DNA of 64,000 bases from Autumnicola musiva (lineage in GTDB: Bacteria; Bacteroidota; Bacteroidia; Flavobacteriales; Flavobacteriaceae). The notes beneath the pieces were generated by a model. That model saw nothing but the letters and a program-made list of their open reading frames with translations, ran no database searches and was not told the origin of the DNA. Each line of letters starts with the position of its first letter. The first letter of the stretch is position 1. The translations under genes and the position numbers were made by a program. Of the stretch, positions 1 through 8,726 are shown one piece after another. Location: NCBI RefSeq assembly GCF_031846585.1, contig NZ_JAVRHK010000001.1, positions 372,001 to 436,000 on the forward strand, read 5' to 3'.

Positions 1-39
1 CCCATAGACGGGGGATATATTAAACTGAATGGCAATTAA
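1..39 (+). CDS. 3' end of a short-chain dehydrogenase (partial)
   Basis: The first 13 codons of the window read PIDGGYIKLNGN and a TAA stop at 37-39. The (V/I)DGGY pattern is the typical C-terminus of NAD(P)-dependent short-chain dehydrogenases, and the complete SDR at 4104 ends the same way (VVDGGYTHLD). Directly upstream of a hydrolase and a fuconolactonase-like gene, a 2-keto-3-deoxy-L-fuconate 4-dehydrogenase is the expected enzyme, but only the tail is visible and the substrate is inferred from context. Its stop at 39 also argues that the next gene begins at 56 rather than at the earlier ATG (29), which would overlap it. Confidence 0.7.
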   Translation, partial: PIDGGYIKLNGN

Positions 40-55
40 CCAGAAAAACCAAAGC

Positions 56-913
56 ATGAAATTACTAAGATTCGGAAAAATAGATGAAGAAAAACCGGGA
101 ATTGAACTGGAAAATGGAAAACGAATAGATGTTTCCGGTTTTACGGAAGACTTTAATGAAAAATTCTTTGAATCCGGCGGAATCCAGAAGCTGGAAAACT
201 GGCTAAAAGATAATGCTGCTGATTGCCCTAAAGTTTCTCAAGATACAAGATTAGGAAGTCCGTTTTCCCGTCCTTCAAAATTGATCTGCATCGGGCTCAA
301 TTATGCCAAACATGCGGAAGAAACAGGCGCGGAAGCACCAAAAGAACCGGTACTTTTCTTTAAGGCAACTTCAGCTATCGTAGGGCCTAACGATAATTTG
401 ATTATTCCGAAGAACAGCAAAAAAACCGATTGGGAAGTGGAGCTTGGGGTGGTAATTGGTAAAAAAACCTCTTACTGTTCTGAAGAAGATGCCCTGGATC
501 ACGTGGCCGGTTATGTGCTTCACAACGATTATAGCGAACGAGAATTCCAAATAGAAAGAGGCGGCCAATGGGTAAAAGGTAAAAGTTGTGACACCTTTGC
601 TCCTCTTGGCCCATGGTTGGTTACTAAAGATGAAATCAACGATCCTAATAACCTGAACCTTTGGCTAAAATTGAACGGGGAAACCAAACAAAGCAGTAAT
701 ACTTCAGATTTTGTATTTAATGTTTCTGAAGTAGTGAGCTATATCAGCCAGTTTATGACGTTGTTACCGGGAGATGTAATTTCCACCGGAACCCCTGCCG
801 GAGTGGGAATGGGGTTAAAGCCGCAACGTTACCTTAAAGAAGGTGATGTAGTGGAATTGGGAATTGATGGCCTAGGCAGTTCTAAGCAGCACGTAAAAAA
901 CTATAAAGGATGA
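56..913 (+). CDS. Fumarylacetoacetate hydrolase family protein, probable 2,4-diketo-3-deoxy-L-fuconate hydrolase
   Basis: A 285-residue protein of the fumarylacetoacetase (FAH) fold. Visible family signatures are LICIGLNYAKHAEE, the metal-binding acidic stretch around DWEVELGVVIGK, NDYSERE and the C-terminal STGTPAGVG loop. FAH-fold enzymes cleave C-C bonds of beta-diketo acids using a divalent metal. In L-fucose/L-rhamnose oxidative pathways (known from Xanthomonas campestris) the FAH enzyme splits 2,4-diketo-3-deoxy-fuconate into pyruvate and lactate. The start chosen is ATG 56 (MKLLRFGK), the usual family N-terminus; ATG 29 would overlap the upstream SDR. The stop overlaps the next start by 4 bp (ATGA), so translation is probably coupled. 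The family is certain; the substrate is inferred. Confidence 0.85.
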   Translation: MKLLRFGKIDEEKPGIELENGKRIDVSGFTEDFNEKFFESGGIQKLENWLKDNAADCPKVSQDTRLGSPFSRPSKLICIGLNYAKHAEETGAEAPKEPVLFFKATSAIVGPNDNLIIPKNSKKTDWEVELGVVIGKKTSYCSEEDALDHVAGYVLHNDYSEREFQIERGGQWVKGKSCDTFAPLGPWLVTKDEINDPNNLNLWLKLNGETKQSSNTSDFVFNVSEVVSYISQFMTLLPGDVISTGTPAGVGMGLKPQRYLKEGDVVELGIDGLGSSKQHVKNYKG

Positions 914-1734
914 TATTTGACGCTCATGTACATTTCTGGAATTACAATCCACAGCGCGATGTTTGGATAGATAAAAATATGGGCGCCATAACGAGAGATT
1001 TTTTGCCTGAAGATTATCTGGAAGCAATCAAAAATCATGAAGTTAACGGCTGCATTGCCGTACAGGCAGATCAATCTGAAGAAGAAACCGAATTTCTGTT
1101 AAAGCTCGCTGAAAAACATAAGTTCATAAAAGGAGTTGTGGGTTGGGTTGACCTTACTGCGGAAGATGTTGCCGAAAAACTTAAAAAATTCAGCCAAAAC
1201 AAAAATCTAAAAGGAATAAGATATGTGCTTCAGGATAAGGAAAATGATTTTTGCCTGAACCAGACCTTTCTCAACGGCATTTCAAAACTTCAAAATTTTG
1301 ATCTCACTTATGATATCCTTGTAGATCACCGGCAACTGAATTCGGTTATTCATTTGGTTGAAGATTTCCCGGAACAGCCATTTGTACTGGACCACCTTGG
1401 AAAACCGGATATCAAAAACATCAAATATCAGGACTGGAAGAAGAACATAGAACGTCTTGCAGAATTTCGGAATGTGCAATGCAAACTTTCAGGAATGGTC
1501 ACTGAAGCCGACTGGCAAAGCTGGAAACCGGAAAATTTTAAACCTTATCTGGATACAGTTTTCACTTACTTCGGAACAGAAAGGGTCTTTTTTGGATCAG
1601 ACTGGCCGGTATGCAAACTGGCAGGAGATTACCAGGCCGTGGTAAAACTGATGCAAGATTATACTTCACTATTTAGCAAATCAGAAAAAGAAGCGATTTT
1701 CTACAAAAACGCTCAAAAATTTTACAAGATCTAA
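910..1734 (+). CDS. Amidohydrolase family protein, probable L-fuconolactonase
   Basis: A 274-residue TIM-barrel amidohydrolase (amidohydrolase_2 family). It begins with the metal-site HVHFW motif (His6, His8) and carries VDHLGKP, a CKLSGM strand and the C-terminal FFGSDWPV catalytic Asp. COG3618 members of this length hydrolyse sugar lactones, including L-fucono-1,5-lactone, to the acid. The gene overlaps the FAH gene by 4 bp and is followed 4 bp later by a GH95 fucosidase, which supports fuconolactone rather than rhamnonolactone. It is presumably cytoplasmic because no signal peptide is present. Confidence 0.85.
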   Translation: MIFDAHVHFWNYNPQRDVWIDKNMGAITRDFLPEDYLEAIKNHEVNGCIAVQADQSEEETEFLLKLAEKHKFIKGVVGWVDLTAEDVAEKLKKFSQNKNLKGIRYVLQDKENDFCLNQTFLNGISKLQNFDLTYDILVDHRQLNSVIHLVEDFPEQPFVLDHLGKPDIKNIKYQDWKKNIERLAEFRNVQCKLSGMVTEADWQSWKPENFKPYLDTVFTYFGTERVFFGSDWPVCKLAGDYQAVVKLMQDYTSLFSKSEKEAIFYKNAQKFYKI

Positions 1735-1738
1735 ATCC

Positions 1739-4102
1739 ATGATAAAAAACTTTTCCCGGTTTATAGTACTTATGCTGCTATTAATTTCCTGTGCCGGTCA
1801 ATCACAGAATTTAGCTTCTGAAAATCTTTTGTGGTACGAAAATCCGGCGCAAGACTGGAATCATGCCCTGCCTGTTGGGAATGGCCGTTTGGGAGCAATG
1901 GTTTTTGGCGATCCAATAAATGAAAGAATCCAGCTAAACGAAGACTCCATGTGGCCAGGCGGGCCAGATTGGGAGAACAGCAAAGGTACTCCTAAAGACC
2001 TGGCTGAAATACGCCGCCTGGTAAGGGAAGGAAAAGTACATTTAGCCGATAGCCTTCTTGTGGAGCGGTTTTCGTTTAAAGGAGTTGCCAGGTCCCATCA
2101 GACCATGGGCGATCTTTTTATTAACTATCAGAATCAAAACATTCAGGATTACAAACGCAGCCTGGACATTGCAAAAGCAGTAGCCAGCTCTTCCTGGATG
2201 GCGGGCGGTTATCAGGTTTTACAGGAAGTATTCTCCTCCGCGCCAGATGACGTGCTGATTGTAAGGATCAAAACCGAAAATCCTGAAGGTATCAATTTTA
2301 GCCTGAACATGAGCCGGCCAGACGATAACGGGCACCCTACGGTTTCAGTTTCTGCCACTAAGGATAATATTTTGAATATGCAGGGAATGGTCACCCAATA
2401 CGGCGGTGCAAAAAATTCTGAACCTGTAGTAATAGATTACGGCGTAAAGTTCGAAACTATCCTGAAAGCTGATGTAAAGGAAGGATCGGTAACTTCCAAA
2501 AACGATACGCTCCATTTCAAAAATGTAAAAGAAGCCGTACTTTACGTTGTTTGCAGCACATCATTTTATCATGATGACTATGCTGCTAATAACGAAAAAA
2601 CACTGGAAAAACTTCAGCATAAATCTTACAAAGAGTTGCTTTCTGCTCATATTAAAGATCATCAGCAGTATTTTAACCGCACTTCTTTAAATTTGGGAGA
2701 AAAGGAACCGGATACCCTTTCTACCGCAGAACGCCTGCAGCAGGTTAAAGATGGCAAAGCTGATCCTGCCCTGGTGGAAAAACTTTTCCAGTATGGCCGG
2801 TATTTGTTAATTTCCAGTTCCCGCCCCGGTACCAATCCCGCAAATTTACAGGGAATCTGGAATAAAGATATACAGGCGCCGTGGAATGCCGATTATCACC
2901 TAAACATCAACCTGCAAATGAATTACTGGCCGGCAGGGCCGGCAAATCTAAGCGAGCTGCAGGAACCGCTTTTTGACCTTATAGATCGTTTAATTGAAAG
3001 AGGAAAAATACTAGCCAAAGAACAATATGGAATGGATGGCACCGTAGCGCACCAAACCACAGATCTTTGGGCAACACCCTGGATGCGCGCCGAGCAGCCC
3101 TACTGGGGTTCCTGGATACACGGCGGCGGATGGATCGTTCAGCATTACTGGGAACACTACCGCTTCACGCAGGATACTACCTTTTTAAGGAAAAGAGCTT
3201 ACCCCGCATTGAAAGCCTATGCTGAATTTTACGCAAATTGGCTTACAAAAGATGAACGCGATGGAACCCTGGTTTCCTATCCGGAAACTTCGCCTGAAAA
3301 CTCTTATACCGCGGCAGATGGAGAGAGTGCCGCTGTATCAAGAGGTAATGCCATGGGTCACCAGATAATTGCTGAAGTTTTTGAAAACACCCTTGCCGCG
3401 GCTAAAATTTTAGGAATTTCAAATGATTTTACTGAAACCATAGAAAATAAACTGGGGAATCTGCATCCTGGAATAAAGGTTGGCTCAGATGGCAGGCTGC
3501 TGGAATGGGACCGGGAATATGAAGAACCCGAAAAAGGACATCGCCATATTTCCCACTTATACGCGTTGCACCCCGGCGACGATATTACCAGCGAAGATCC
3601 TGAATTATTTGAAGCAGCCCGGAAAACCATTGAATACCGCCTTGATCACGGCGGCGCCGGCCCCGGCTGGAGCCGTGCGTGGATCATAAATTTCTATGCC
3701 AGATTGTTAAATCCTGAAAAGGCCTATAACAATGTGCAGCTTTTTATGGAGCGGTCTATTTATCCAAATTTATTGGATATTCATCCTCCGTTTCAAATAG
3801 ACGGTAATTTTGGTTTTACAGCCGGAGTTGCCGAAATGCTCCTTCAATCTCATGAAGGTTTTCTAAGAATTTTACCCGCACTTCCGCAGGAATGGCCGAA
3901 TGGGAATATTAAAGGCCTGAAAGCCCGCGGCAATATTAAAGTTGAGATTATATGGAAAGATGGAAAACTGGAACAATTAAATTTAACTTCAGAAGAAGAT
4001 AAAATCGTGCAGGTGAAATATGGGGAGAATATGATTGACGTTAAACTAACAGCGGGACAAGCAACTGTTTTAGATAAGAATTCAGAATTAATCAAGCTAT
4101 AA
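1739..4102 (+). CDS. Glycoside hydrolase family 95 alpha-L-fucosidase, lipoprotein
   Basis: A 787-residue GH95 enzyme that removes alpha-L-fucose (in some members alpha-L-galactose) from glycans by an inverting mechanism. The N-terminus is a lipoprotein signal with a LISC lipobox (Cys18), so it is probably membrane-anchored. The catalytic layout of bifidobacterial AfcA is present: HLNINLQMNYW with Asn389 and Asn391 (activating asparagines), Glu516 in YPETSPE (general acid) and Asp688 in IDGNFGF. The N-terminal domain WYENPAQDWNHALPVGNGRLGAMVFG is typical (written here as separate short pieces: WYENPA, LPVGNGRLGAMVFG). It lies inside the fucose catabolic operon, so it probably feeds L-fucose to the neighbouring enzymes. 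Confidence 0.92.
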   Translation: MIKNFSRFIVLMLLLISCAGQSQNLASENLLWYENPAQDWNHALPVGNGRLGAMVFGDPINERIQLNEDSMWPGGPDWENSKGTPKDLAEIRRLVREGKVHLADSLLVERFSFKGVARSHQTMGDLFINYQNQNIQDYKRSLDIAKAVASSSWMAGGYQVLQEVFSSAPDDVLIVRIKTENPEGINFSLNMSRPDDNGHPTVSVSATKDNILNMQGMVTQYGGAKNSEPVVIDYGVKFETILKADVKEGSVTSKNDTLHFKNVKEAVLYVVCSTSFYHDDYAANNEKTLEKLQHKSYKELLSAHIKDHQQYFNRTSLNLGEKEPDTLSTAERLQQVKDGKADPALVEKLFQYGRYLLISSSRPGTNPANLQGIWNKDIQAPWNADYHLNINLQMNYWPAGPANLSELQEPLFDLIDRLIERGKILAKEQYGMDGTVAHQTTDLWATPWMRAEQPYWGSWIHGGGWIVQHYWEHYRFTQDTTFLRKRAYPALKAYAEFYANWLTKDERDGTLVSYPETSPENSYTAADGESAAVSRGNAMGHQIIAEVFENTLAAAKILGISNDFTETIENKLGNLHPGIKVGSDGRLLEWDREYEEPEKGHRHISHLYALHPGDDITSEDPELFEAARKTIEYRLDHGGAGPGWSRAWIINFYARLLNPEKAYNNVQLFMERSIYPNLLDIHPPFQIDGNFGFTAGVAEMLLQSHEGFLRILPALPQEWPNGNIKGLKARGNIKVEIIWKDGKLEQLNLTSEEDKIVQVKYGENMIDVKLTAGQATVLDKNSELIKL

Positions 4103-4103
4103 T

Positions 4104-4886
4104 ATGGATTTAGGACTTCAGGAAAAAGTAATAATAGTTACAGGAGGTACAAAGGGAATTGGCGAGGCCATTTCAAAAGAAATTGCTGCGGAAGGCGGCA
4201 TTCCTGTTTTTATTGGCCGAACCCCGGAAGACGGTGACAAATTGCTGAAAGAACTAGAGGCAAACAGTCAAAATGGTCATTTCATCCAGGCCGACCTAAA
4301 CGATCCTGAAGCCTGTAAAAAAATAGTTGCTGAAACTGTTAAAAAATTCAGTAGTATCTATGGTTTGGTAAACAATGCCGGAACCAATGACGGGATTGGT
4401 TTGGAAAACGGTTCTCCTAAAAAATTTAAAAATTCCCTGAATTCTAACCTGAACCATTATTATGAAATGGCGCATTATTGCCTGGAACATTTAAAAATTT
4501 CTAAAGGAAGTATTGTGAACATTAGTTCCAAAACTGCTTTAACCGGCCAGGGAGGGACTTCAGGCTATGCTGCGGCGAAAGGCGCACAACTCGCGCTTAC
4601 CCGCGAATGGGCATCAGAATTGTTGCCTTATCAAATTCGTGTAAATGCAATTATTCCCGCAGAAGTACAAACTCCACAATATAACAGCTGGATATCCACT
4701 TTTGACAATCCGGAAGAAAAATTAAAAAAGATAACTGATAAAATTCCACTAGGAAACAGGATGACCACCAGTGAAGAAATTGCCCATACTGCGGTTTTCC
4801 TGCTTTCCGAAAGATCCTCGCACACCACTGGCCAATTATTAGTAGTAGATGGTGGTTATACACACCTGGATCGTTCAATTACCTGA
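4104..4886 (+). CDS. SDR family oxidoreductase, probable L-fucose (or keto-deoxyfuconate) dehydrogenase
   Basis: A 260-residue classical short-chain dehydrogenase. It has the nucleotide-binding TGGTKGIGEAI motif near the N-terminus, NNAGTNDG, the catalytic Ser in NISSKTA, and Tyr155/Lys159 in YAAAK. The end is VVDGGYTHLD. It starts 1 nt after the GH95 stop and is the last gene of the operon before convergent dsbD. With another SDR ending at position 39, the two probably perform the two NAD(P)-linked oxidations of the pathway (L-fucose to fuconolactone, and keto-deoxyfuconate to diketo-deoxyfuconate). Which does which cannot be read from sequence. Confidence 0.85.
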   Translation: MDLGLQEKVIIVTGGTKGIGEAISKEIAAEGGIPVFIGRTPEDGDKLLKELEANSQNGHFIQADLNDPEACKKIVAETVKKFSSIYGLVNNAGTNDGIGLENGSPKKFKNSLNSNLNHYYEMAHYCLEHLKISKGSIVNISSKTALTGQGGTSGYAAAKGAQLALTREWASELLPYQIRVNAIIPAEVQTPQYNSWISTFDNPEEKLKKITDKIPLGNRMTTSEEIAHTAVFLLSERSSHTTGQLLVVDGGYTHLDRSIT

Positions 4887-5040
4887 AAATTGGCAAAATA
4901 TGACCTTAGTTTGTCAAAAGTGCTCTGCTCTAAAGTTTTCTTCAGGTAAAAAGGCAGAAAAACATCAGTGTTTTAAAATGGCAATTATCAGTTTCTGTTT
5001 TTAATCCTGGTATTAAAAAATACAGCTTTTTCACTTCTGT

Positions 5041-5106
5041 AAGGTTTCAGAAACCTTGTAGGTTTGATTTCTTTCTATACCTATAAGGTGTGAAAAACCT
5101 TGCAGG
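5041..5106. terminator. Palindromic repeats between convergent genes, probable bidirectional terminator
   Basis: AAGGTTTC-A-GAAACCTT (5041-5057) is a perfect 8-bp hairpin. CCTATAAGGT (5080-5089) and ACCTTGCAGG (5097-5106) form a second, imperfect one (8 of 10). They sit between the fucose operon and dsbD, which converge. ACCTTGTAGG at 5053-5062 is the exact reverse complement of the left arm of the hairpin at 33731, so this is a dispersed sequence family. The rest of the 224-bp gap shows nothing recognisable. Confidence 0.55.
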
Positions 5107-5110
5107 AAAA

Positions 5111-7144
5111 TTATTCCTTATAGCCAGAAATTCCTTCCTGTAACCACTCATAATATTCGTCAGGATCTGGAGTGTAAGCAGCCGGTTCGCTCAGCTTTTT
5201 ACCATTGGTGTTCAAAAGCACGTAAAATGGCTGCGCGTTTGCTTCAAATCTGCTAATCTGAAAGTCGCTCCATTTTTCTCCAACAGTGGTTATTTCCTTA
5301 CCTGTAGTTTCTGAAGTATAAACTTCATCTTCAGGTAAATCCCGCTTATCATCTACATAAAGCGAAATCAGCACAATATCGTTCTTCAGGATATCCAGAA
5401 CATGCTGTTTAGGCCATACGTTTTGCTCCATCTTCCGACAGTTTACGCAGGCCCAGCCGGTAAAATCCAACATTACGGGTTTGTTGACTTTTCTCGCGTA
5501 AGCCATTCCTTTTTCATAATCATTAAAAGCCAAAATATCATGCGGCGGAAGCAAATGCGCACCTTCGGGAATTTCGGCATTGGTATCAGAATTTGCCGTA
5601 ATCGAATTTCGGCTATAGCCAACCCCATATGGGGATTCGCTGTATTCCAAAGGCGGCGGGAAAGCACTGATTAAGTTTAGCGGAGCACCCCACAACCCGG
5701 GAATCAGATAAATGGTAAAAGTAAGCACCAGAAGCCCCATCAGCATTCGGCCAACTGAAATATGTTCCAGGGGAGAATCGTGCGGCAGGCGTATTTTTCC
5801 GAATAAATAGAAAGCGAGCGTCCCGAAAATAGCAATCCAAATGGCTATAAAAACCTCCCTTTCCAGTAAATGCAACTGCAATACCAAATCTGCCTGGGAA
5901 AGGAATTTAAAGGCCAGCGCCAGTTCTAGGAAACCTAAAAATACTTTTACGGTATTCAACCAGCCACCACTGCGCGGCAAACTATTTAACCAGCCGGGAA
6001 AAGCTGCAAAAAGGGCAAAAGGTAAAGCTATTGCCAAAGAAAAGCCCAACATTCCTACAATAGGAGCGAGCCCGCCGGTAGAAGCCGCCTGCACCAGTAA
6101 TGTACCTACAATTGGGCCGGTACATGAAAACGAGACAATTGCCAGGGCCAGGGCCATAAAGAAAATGCCAATTATCCCGCCACGGTCTGCCTGGGAATCT
6201 ACTTTATTTGCCCAGGAATTAGGTAGCATAATATCGAAAGCGCCAAAAAAGGAAATGGCAAAGACCACCAGGATAATGAAAAATGCCAGATTGAACCATA
6301 CGTTTGTAGCCAGCGCATTAAGAGAATCGGCGCCAAAAATAGCTGTAACGGCCGATCCCAGCAGGACGTAAATCACTACAATGGAAATTCCGTAGATAAG
6401 TGCATTGCGGATTCCTTTCGCCCGGTTTTGGCTTTGTTTGGTGAAATAACTTACCGTCATGGGAATCATAGGAAAAACACAGGGTGTAAGCAGCGCTGCG
6501 AATCCAGAAAGAAAAGCGACCAGAAAAATTCCCCATAAACCCTTTTCTCCTTCATTATCGGCTACAAAACCGGTTTCAACTTTATTGGTAACTTGGGCCT
6601 CTTCGTTTGAGACTTCAGTGGTATCGGGATTTTCTTGTCCAACAGCAGTGGAATTAAAAATATTAGGATCTGCGGAAGCTTCTATTCCTGATCCTGCAGG
6701 AACGCTAATGCTGAATTCCTGTACTTCAGGCGGCAGGCAACGTTCATCATCACATACCATAAATTCTACTGAAGCTTCTATTTCAGCCGTTTCCTTCAGC
6801 AGTTTTATAGTTTGCCGAAAGCTGGCCTCATTTTCAAAAAATTTAATGCGCATCCCAAATACTGGATCGTCTACCGTTTTTCCCTGCTCTTCTTCAGTCT
6901 GTCCGATGATTTCATATGCCTGGTTTTCTCCAAATGAGAAAGTTGTGGGAATAGGACCTCCTTCAGGTACATTTTGGGCATAAAGGTGCCATCCCTTTTC
7001 AATTTCCGCAGAAAATATAATTGTATATTCATTTTCAGCCCCGGAAACTTTTTCCACGGAAGAAGACCAGTCCACAGGATCATAAATCTGGGAAAAGCCC
7101 TGCAGGAAAATGAGGAGAAACAGGCTCAGAAGAAAATTCTTCAT
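5111..7144 (-). CDS. dsbD: Thiol:disulfide interchange protein DsbD
   Basis: A 677-residue protein that carries electrons from cytoplasmic thioredoxin across the inner membrane to periplasmic thiol partners. The order is: signal peptide (about 1-18); periplasmic immunoglobulin-like alpha domain with Cys131 and Cys136 (VCDDERCLPP); eight-helix transmembrane domain from about residue 203 with redox Cys222 (LLTPCVFP) and Cys341 (FSCTGP); and a C-terminal thioredoxin-like gamma domain with Cys566-V-N-Cys569 (WACVNC). All three Cys pairs are intact. A possible -7 box lies at 7168-7175. It is not in an obvious operon; rseP behind it has its own terminator and promoter. Confidence 0.93.
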   Translation of the reverse strand: MKNFLLSLFLLIFLQGFSQIYDPVDWSSSVEKVSGAENEYTIIFSAEIEKGWHLYAQNVPEGGPIPTTFSFGENQAYEIIGQTEEEQGKTVDDPVFGMRIKFFENEASFRQTIKLLKETAEIEASVEFMVCDDERCLPPEVQEFSISVPAGSGIEASADPNIFNSTAVGQENPDTTEVSNEEAQVTNKVETGFVADNEGEKGLWGIFLVAFLSGFAALLTPCVFPMIPMTVSYFTKQSQNRAKGIRNALIYGISIVVIYVLLGSAVTAIFGADSLNALATNVWFNLAFFIILVVFAISFFGAFDIMLPNSWANKVDSQADRGGIIGIFFMALALAIVSFSCTGPIVGTLLVQAASTGGLAPIVGMLGFSLAIALPFALFAAFPGWLNSLPRSGGWLNTVKVFLGFLELALAFKFLSQADLVLQLHLLEREVFIAIWIAIFGTLAFYLFGKIRLPHDSPLEHISVGRMLMGLLVLTFTIYLIPGLWGAPLNLISAFPPPLEYSESPYGVGYSRNSITANSDTNAEIPEGAHLLPPHDILAFNDYEKGMAYARKVNKPVMLDFTGWACVNCRKMEQNVWPKQHVLDILKNDIVLISLYVDDKRDLPEDEVYTSETTGKEITTVGEKWSDFQISRFEANAQPFYVLLNTNGKKLSEPAAYTPDPDEYYEWLQEGISGYKE

Positions 7145-7167
7145 AACGTATTAATTTTGGAACTATT

Positions 7168-7175
7168 CAAAATTA
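7168..7175 (-). promoter_or_regulatory. Candidate -7 promoter box for dsbD
   Basis: On the minus strand it reads TAATTTTG, matching the Bacteroidota primary-sigma -7 consensus TAnnTTTG, 23 nt before the start codon. No clear -33 TTG is seen at the usual spacing. Confidence 0.45.
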
Positions 7176-7205
7176 CCAAATCAATTTAGCAACTTCTGAA
7201 AAAAG

Positions 7206-7235
7206 AAAAGCCGAAAATTCACATTATCGGCTTTT
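7206..7235 (-). terminator. Rho-independent terminator of rseP
   Basis: AAAAGCCGA (7206-7214) and TCGGCTTTT (7227-7235) form a perfect 9-bp stem with a 12-nt loop. Read on the minus strand, the stem is followed by a T-rich run. It lies just downstream of the rseP stop. Confidence 0.8.
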
Positions 7236-7255
7236 AATATTTGTTCATTAAATTT

Positions 7256-8572
7256 TTATTCAAACAACCACTTATAGATATCGTTCCCGTTGGCATAAAG
7301 CACCAGACCAAAAATTAGTATAAATCCAACAAGCTGTGCTATTTCCATGAATTTATCATTAGGTTTTCTGCCGGTAACCATCTCGTATAACAGGAACATT
7401 ACATGCCCGCCATCCAGAGCCGGGATTGGCAGGATGTTCATAAAAGCCAGTATTATGGAAATTAACGCGGTGGTATGCCAGAAGCCCTGCCAGTCCCATG
7501 TATCAGGGAAAAGTCCGCCAATAGCACCAAATCCGCCAAGCTGGCTCGCACCTTTTTTGGTAAAGACGTATTTAAACTGGTACACATAATCCCGAAGCGT
7601 CCAATATCCGTCTTCAAAACCTTCAGAAATACTTTCGGCTAAACCATACTCGCGTTTTGCAACTTCAAATCCACGTTTCTGGCGTACTCCTAAAAGCCCT
7701 TCCTCATCTGGGGTAACCATAGTACCCATTATTTCTCCATCCCTCTCGTAAACAATCTCAATCTCTTTATCCTTGTTTTCCTGAGTGATAGGTGATATTT
7801 CATGCCAATAACCAATTTCCTGCTTATTAATGGAAATAATACTGTCTCCTTTTTGCAGGCCGGCCAAACCGGCTGCCCTTTCAGCAACAACCGTATCCAG
7901 TACCGGACGTTGGATAGGAACAAAAGGCTGAAGTACACCGGACTCGAACATGGTGGTTCCAATTTCTTCCGGAAGAGTAAAGGTCTCTTCTTCTCCGTTT
8001 TGATGAAGAACAGTAATAGAGTTCACATCTCTCATAAAAAGATGCCTGTTAATATTCAGGCTGTTTTCGAATTCTTGCCCGTTTACTTCAAGAATACGAT
8101 CTCCATCCTGAAAACCGAATTCCTTAAATTCATCGGCCACCGCAAATCCCTGCGGCATTTGTTCAGGCCCTACATAAGCAGTTCCCCAAACAAACAATAT
8201 CATCATAAAAATAAGGAAACCAAGTACCAAATTTACGGTAACTCCTCCTAACATAATAATTAAACGCTGCCAGGCGGGTTTACTGCGGAATTCCCAGGGC
8301 TGCGGCGGCTGGGCCATTTGCTCCTTATCCATGCTTTCGTCTATCATTCCTGAAATCTTTACGTAACCACCAAGGGGCAGCCACCCGATTCCATAGACAG
8401 TATCGCCGATTTTCTTCTTGAAAAGGGCAAATTTCACATCAAAAAACAGGAAAAATTTCTCTACTCTTGTTTTAAATATCTTGGCGGGGATGTAATGCCC
8501 GAATTCGTGTAATACAATAAGCAACGATAAACTCAGCAAAAGTTGTATTGCCTTAACTGCAAATGGATCCAT
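7256..8572 (-). CDS. rseP: RIP metalloprotease RseP (site-2 protease family)
   Basis: A 438-residue intramembrane zinc metalloprotease. The active-site HEFGH (His22, Glu23, His26) lies in the first transmembrane helix. The second zinc-ligand motif, PALDGGH, is near the C-terminus. PDZ-like segments lie in the middle (for example around GDRILEVNGQEF and GLQKGDSIISINKQE). RseP cleaves anti-sigma factors and remnant signal peptides in the inner membrane. An ECF sigma/anti-sigma-like pair occurs elsewhere in this window (51.2-53.2 kb), but a link between them is only a possibility. Confidence 0.93.
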   Translation of the reverse strand: MDPFAVKAIQLLLSLSLLIVLHEFGHYIPAKIFKTRVEKFFLFFDVKFALFKKKIGDTVYGIGWLPLGGYVKISGMIDESMDKEQMAQPPQPWEFRSKPAWQRLIIMLGGVTVNLVLGFLIFMMILFVWGTAYVGPEQMPQGFAVADEFKEFGFQDGDRILEVNGQEFENSLNINRHLFMRDVNSITVLHQNGEEETFTLPEEIGTTMFESGVLQPFVPIQRPVLDTVVAERAAGLAGLQKGDSIISINKQEIGYWHEISPITQENKDKEIEIVYERDGEIMGTMVTPDEEGLLGVRQKRGFEVAKREYGLAESISEGFEDGYWTLRDYVYQFKYVFTKKGASQLGGFGAIGGLFPDTWDWQGFWHTTALISIILAFMNILPIPALDGGHVMFLLYEMVTGRKPNDKFMEIAQLVGFILIFGLVLYANGNDIYKWLFE

Positions 8573-8599
8573 TCTCTAATCTTCAAAATTTTAATCGCA

Positions 8600-8607
8600 C
8601 AAAAGTA
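8600..8607 (-). promoter_or_regulatory. Candidate -7 promoter box for rseP
   Basis: The minus strand reads TACTTTTG (TAnnTTTG), 27 nt before the start codon. Confidence 0.45.
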
Positions 8608-8702
8608 ACTTTTTATAAACTCCTAAAAAAGTTTATAAAGCCCGGCGGGAGACAAATTTGAAATTTTAATAATCTAAATGCGACAGTTTGAACGCCAGCC
8701 TT

Positions 8703-8710
8703 TAATTTTG
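8703..8710 (+). promoter_or_regulatory. Candidate -7 promoter box for the SCO gene
   Basis: TAATTTTG matches TAnnTTTG, 16 nt before the ATG at 8727. A -33 element is not obvious. Confidence 0.45.
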
Positions 8711-8726
8711 CACCAAATACATAATT

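Noticed and set aside
29..55. Earlier ATG for the FAH hydrolase gene
   Set aside because: It would overlap the SDR tail whose stop is at 37-39 and adds nine residues not typical of the family; ATG 56 gives the normal N-terminus.
5841..6983. Two long plus-strand open frames opposite dsbD (176 and 174 codons)
   Set aside because: They are antisense to a clearly conserved gene, with low-complexity Lys/Thr/Ser-rich products and no recognisable domain.
7802..8251. 149-codon frame opposite rseP
   Set aside because: Shadow of rseP; no family features.
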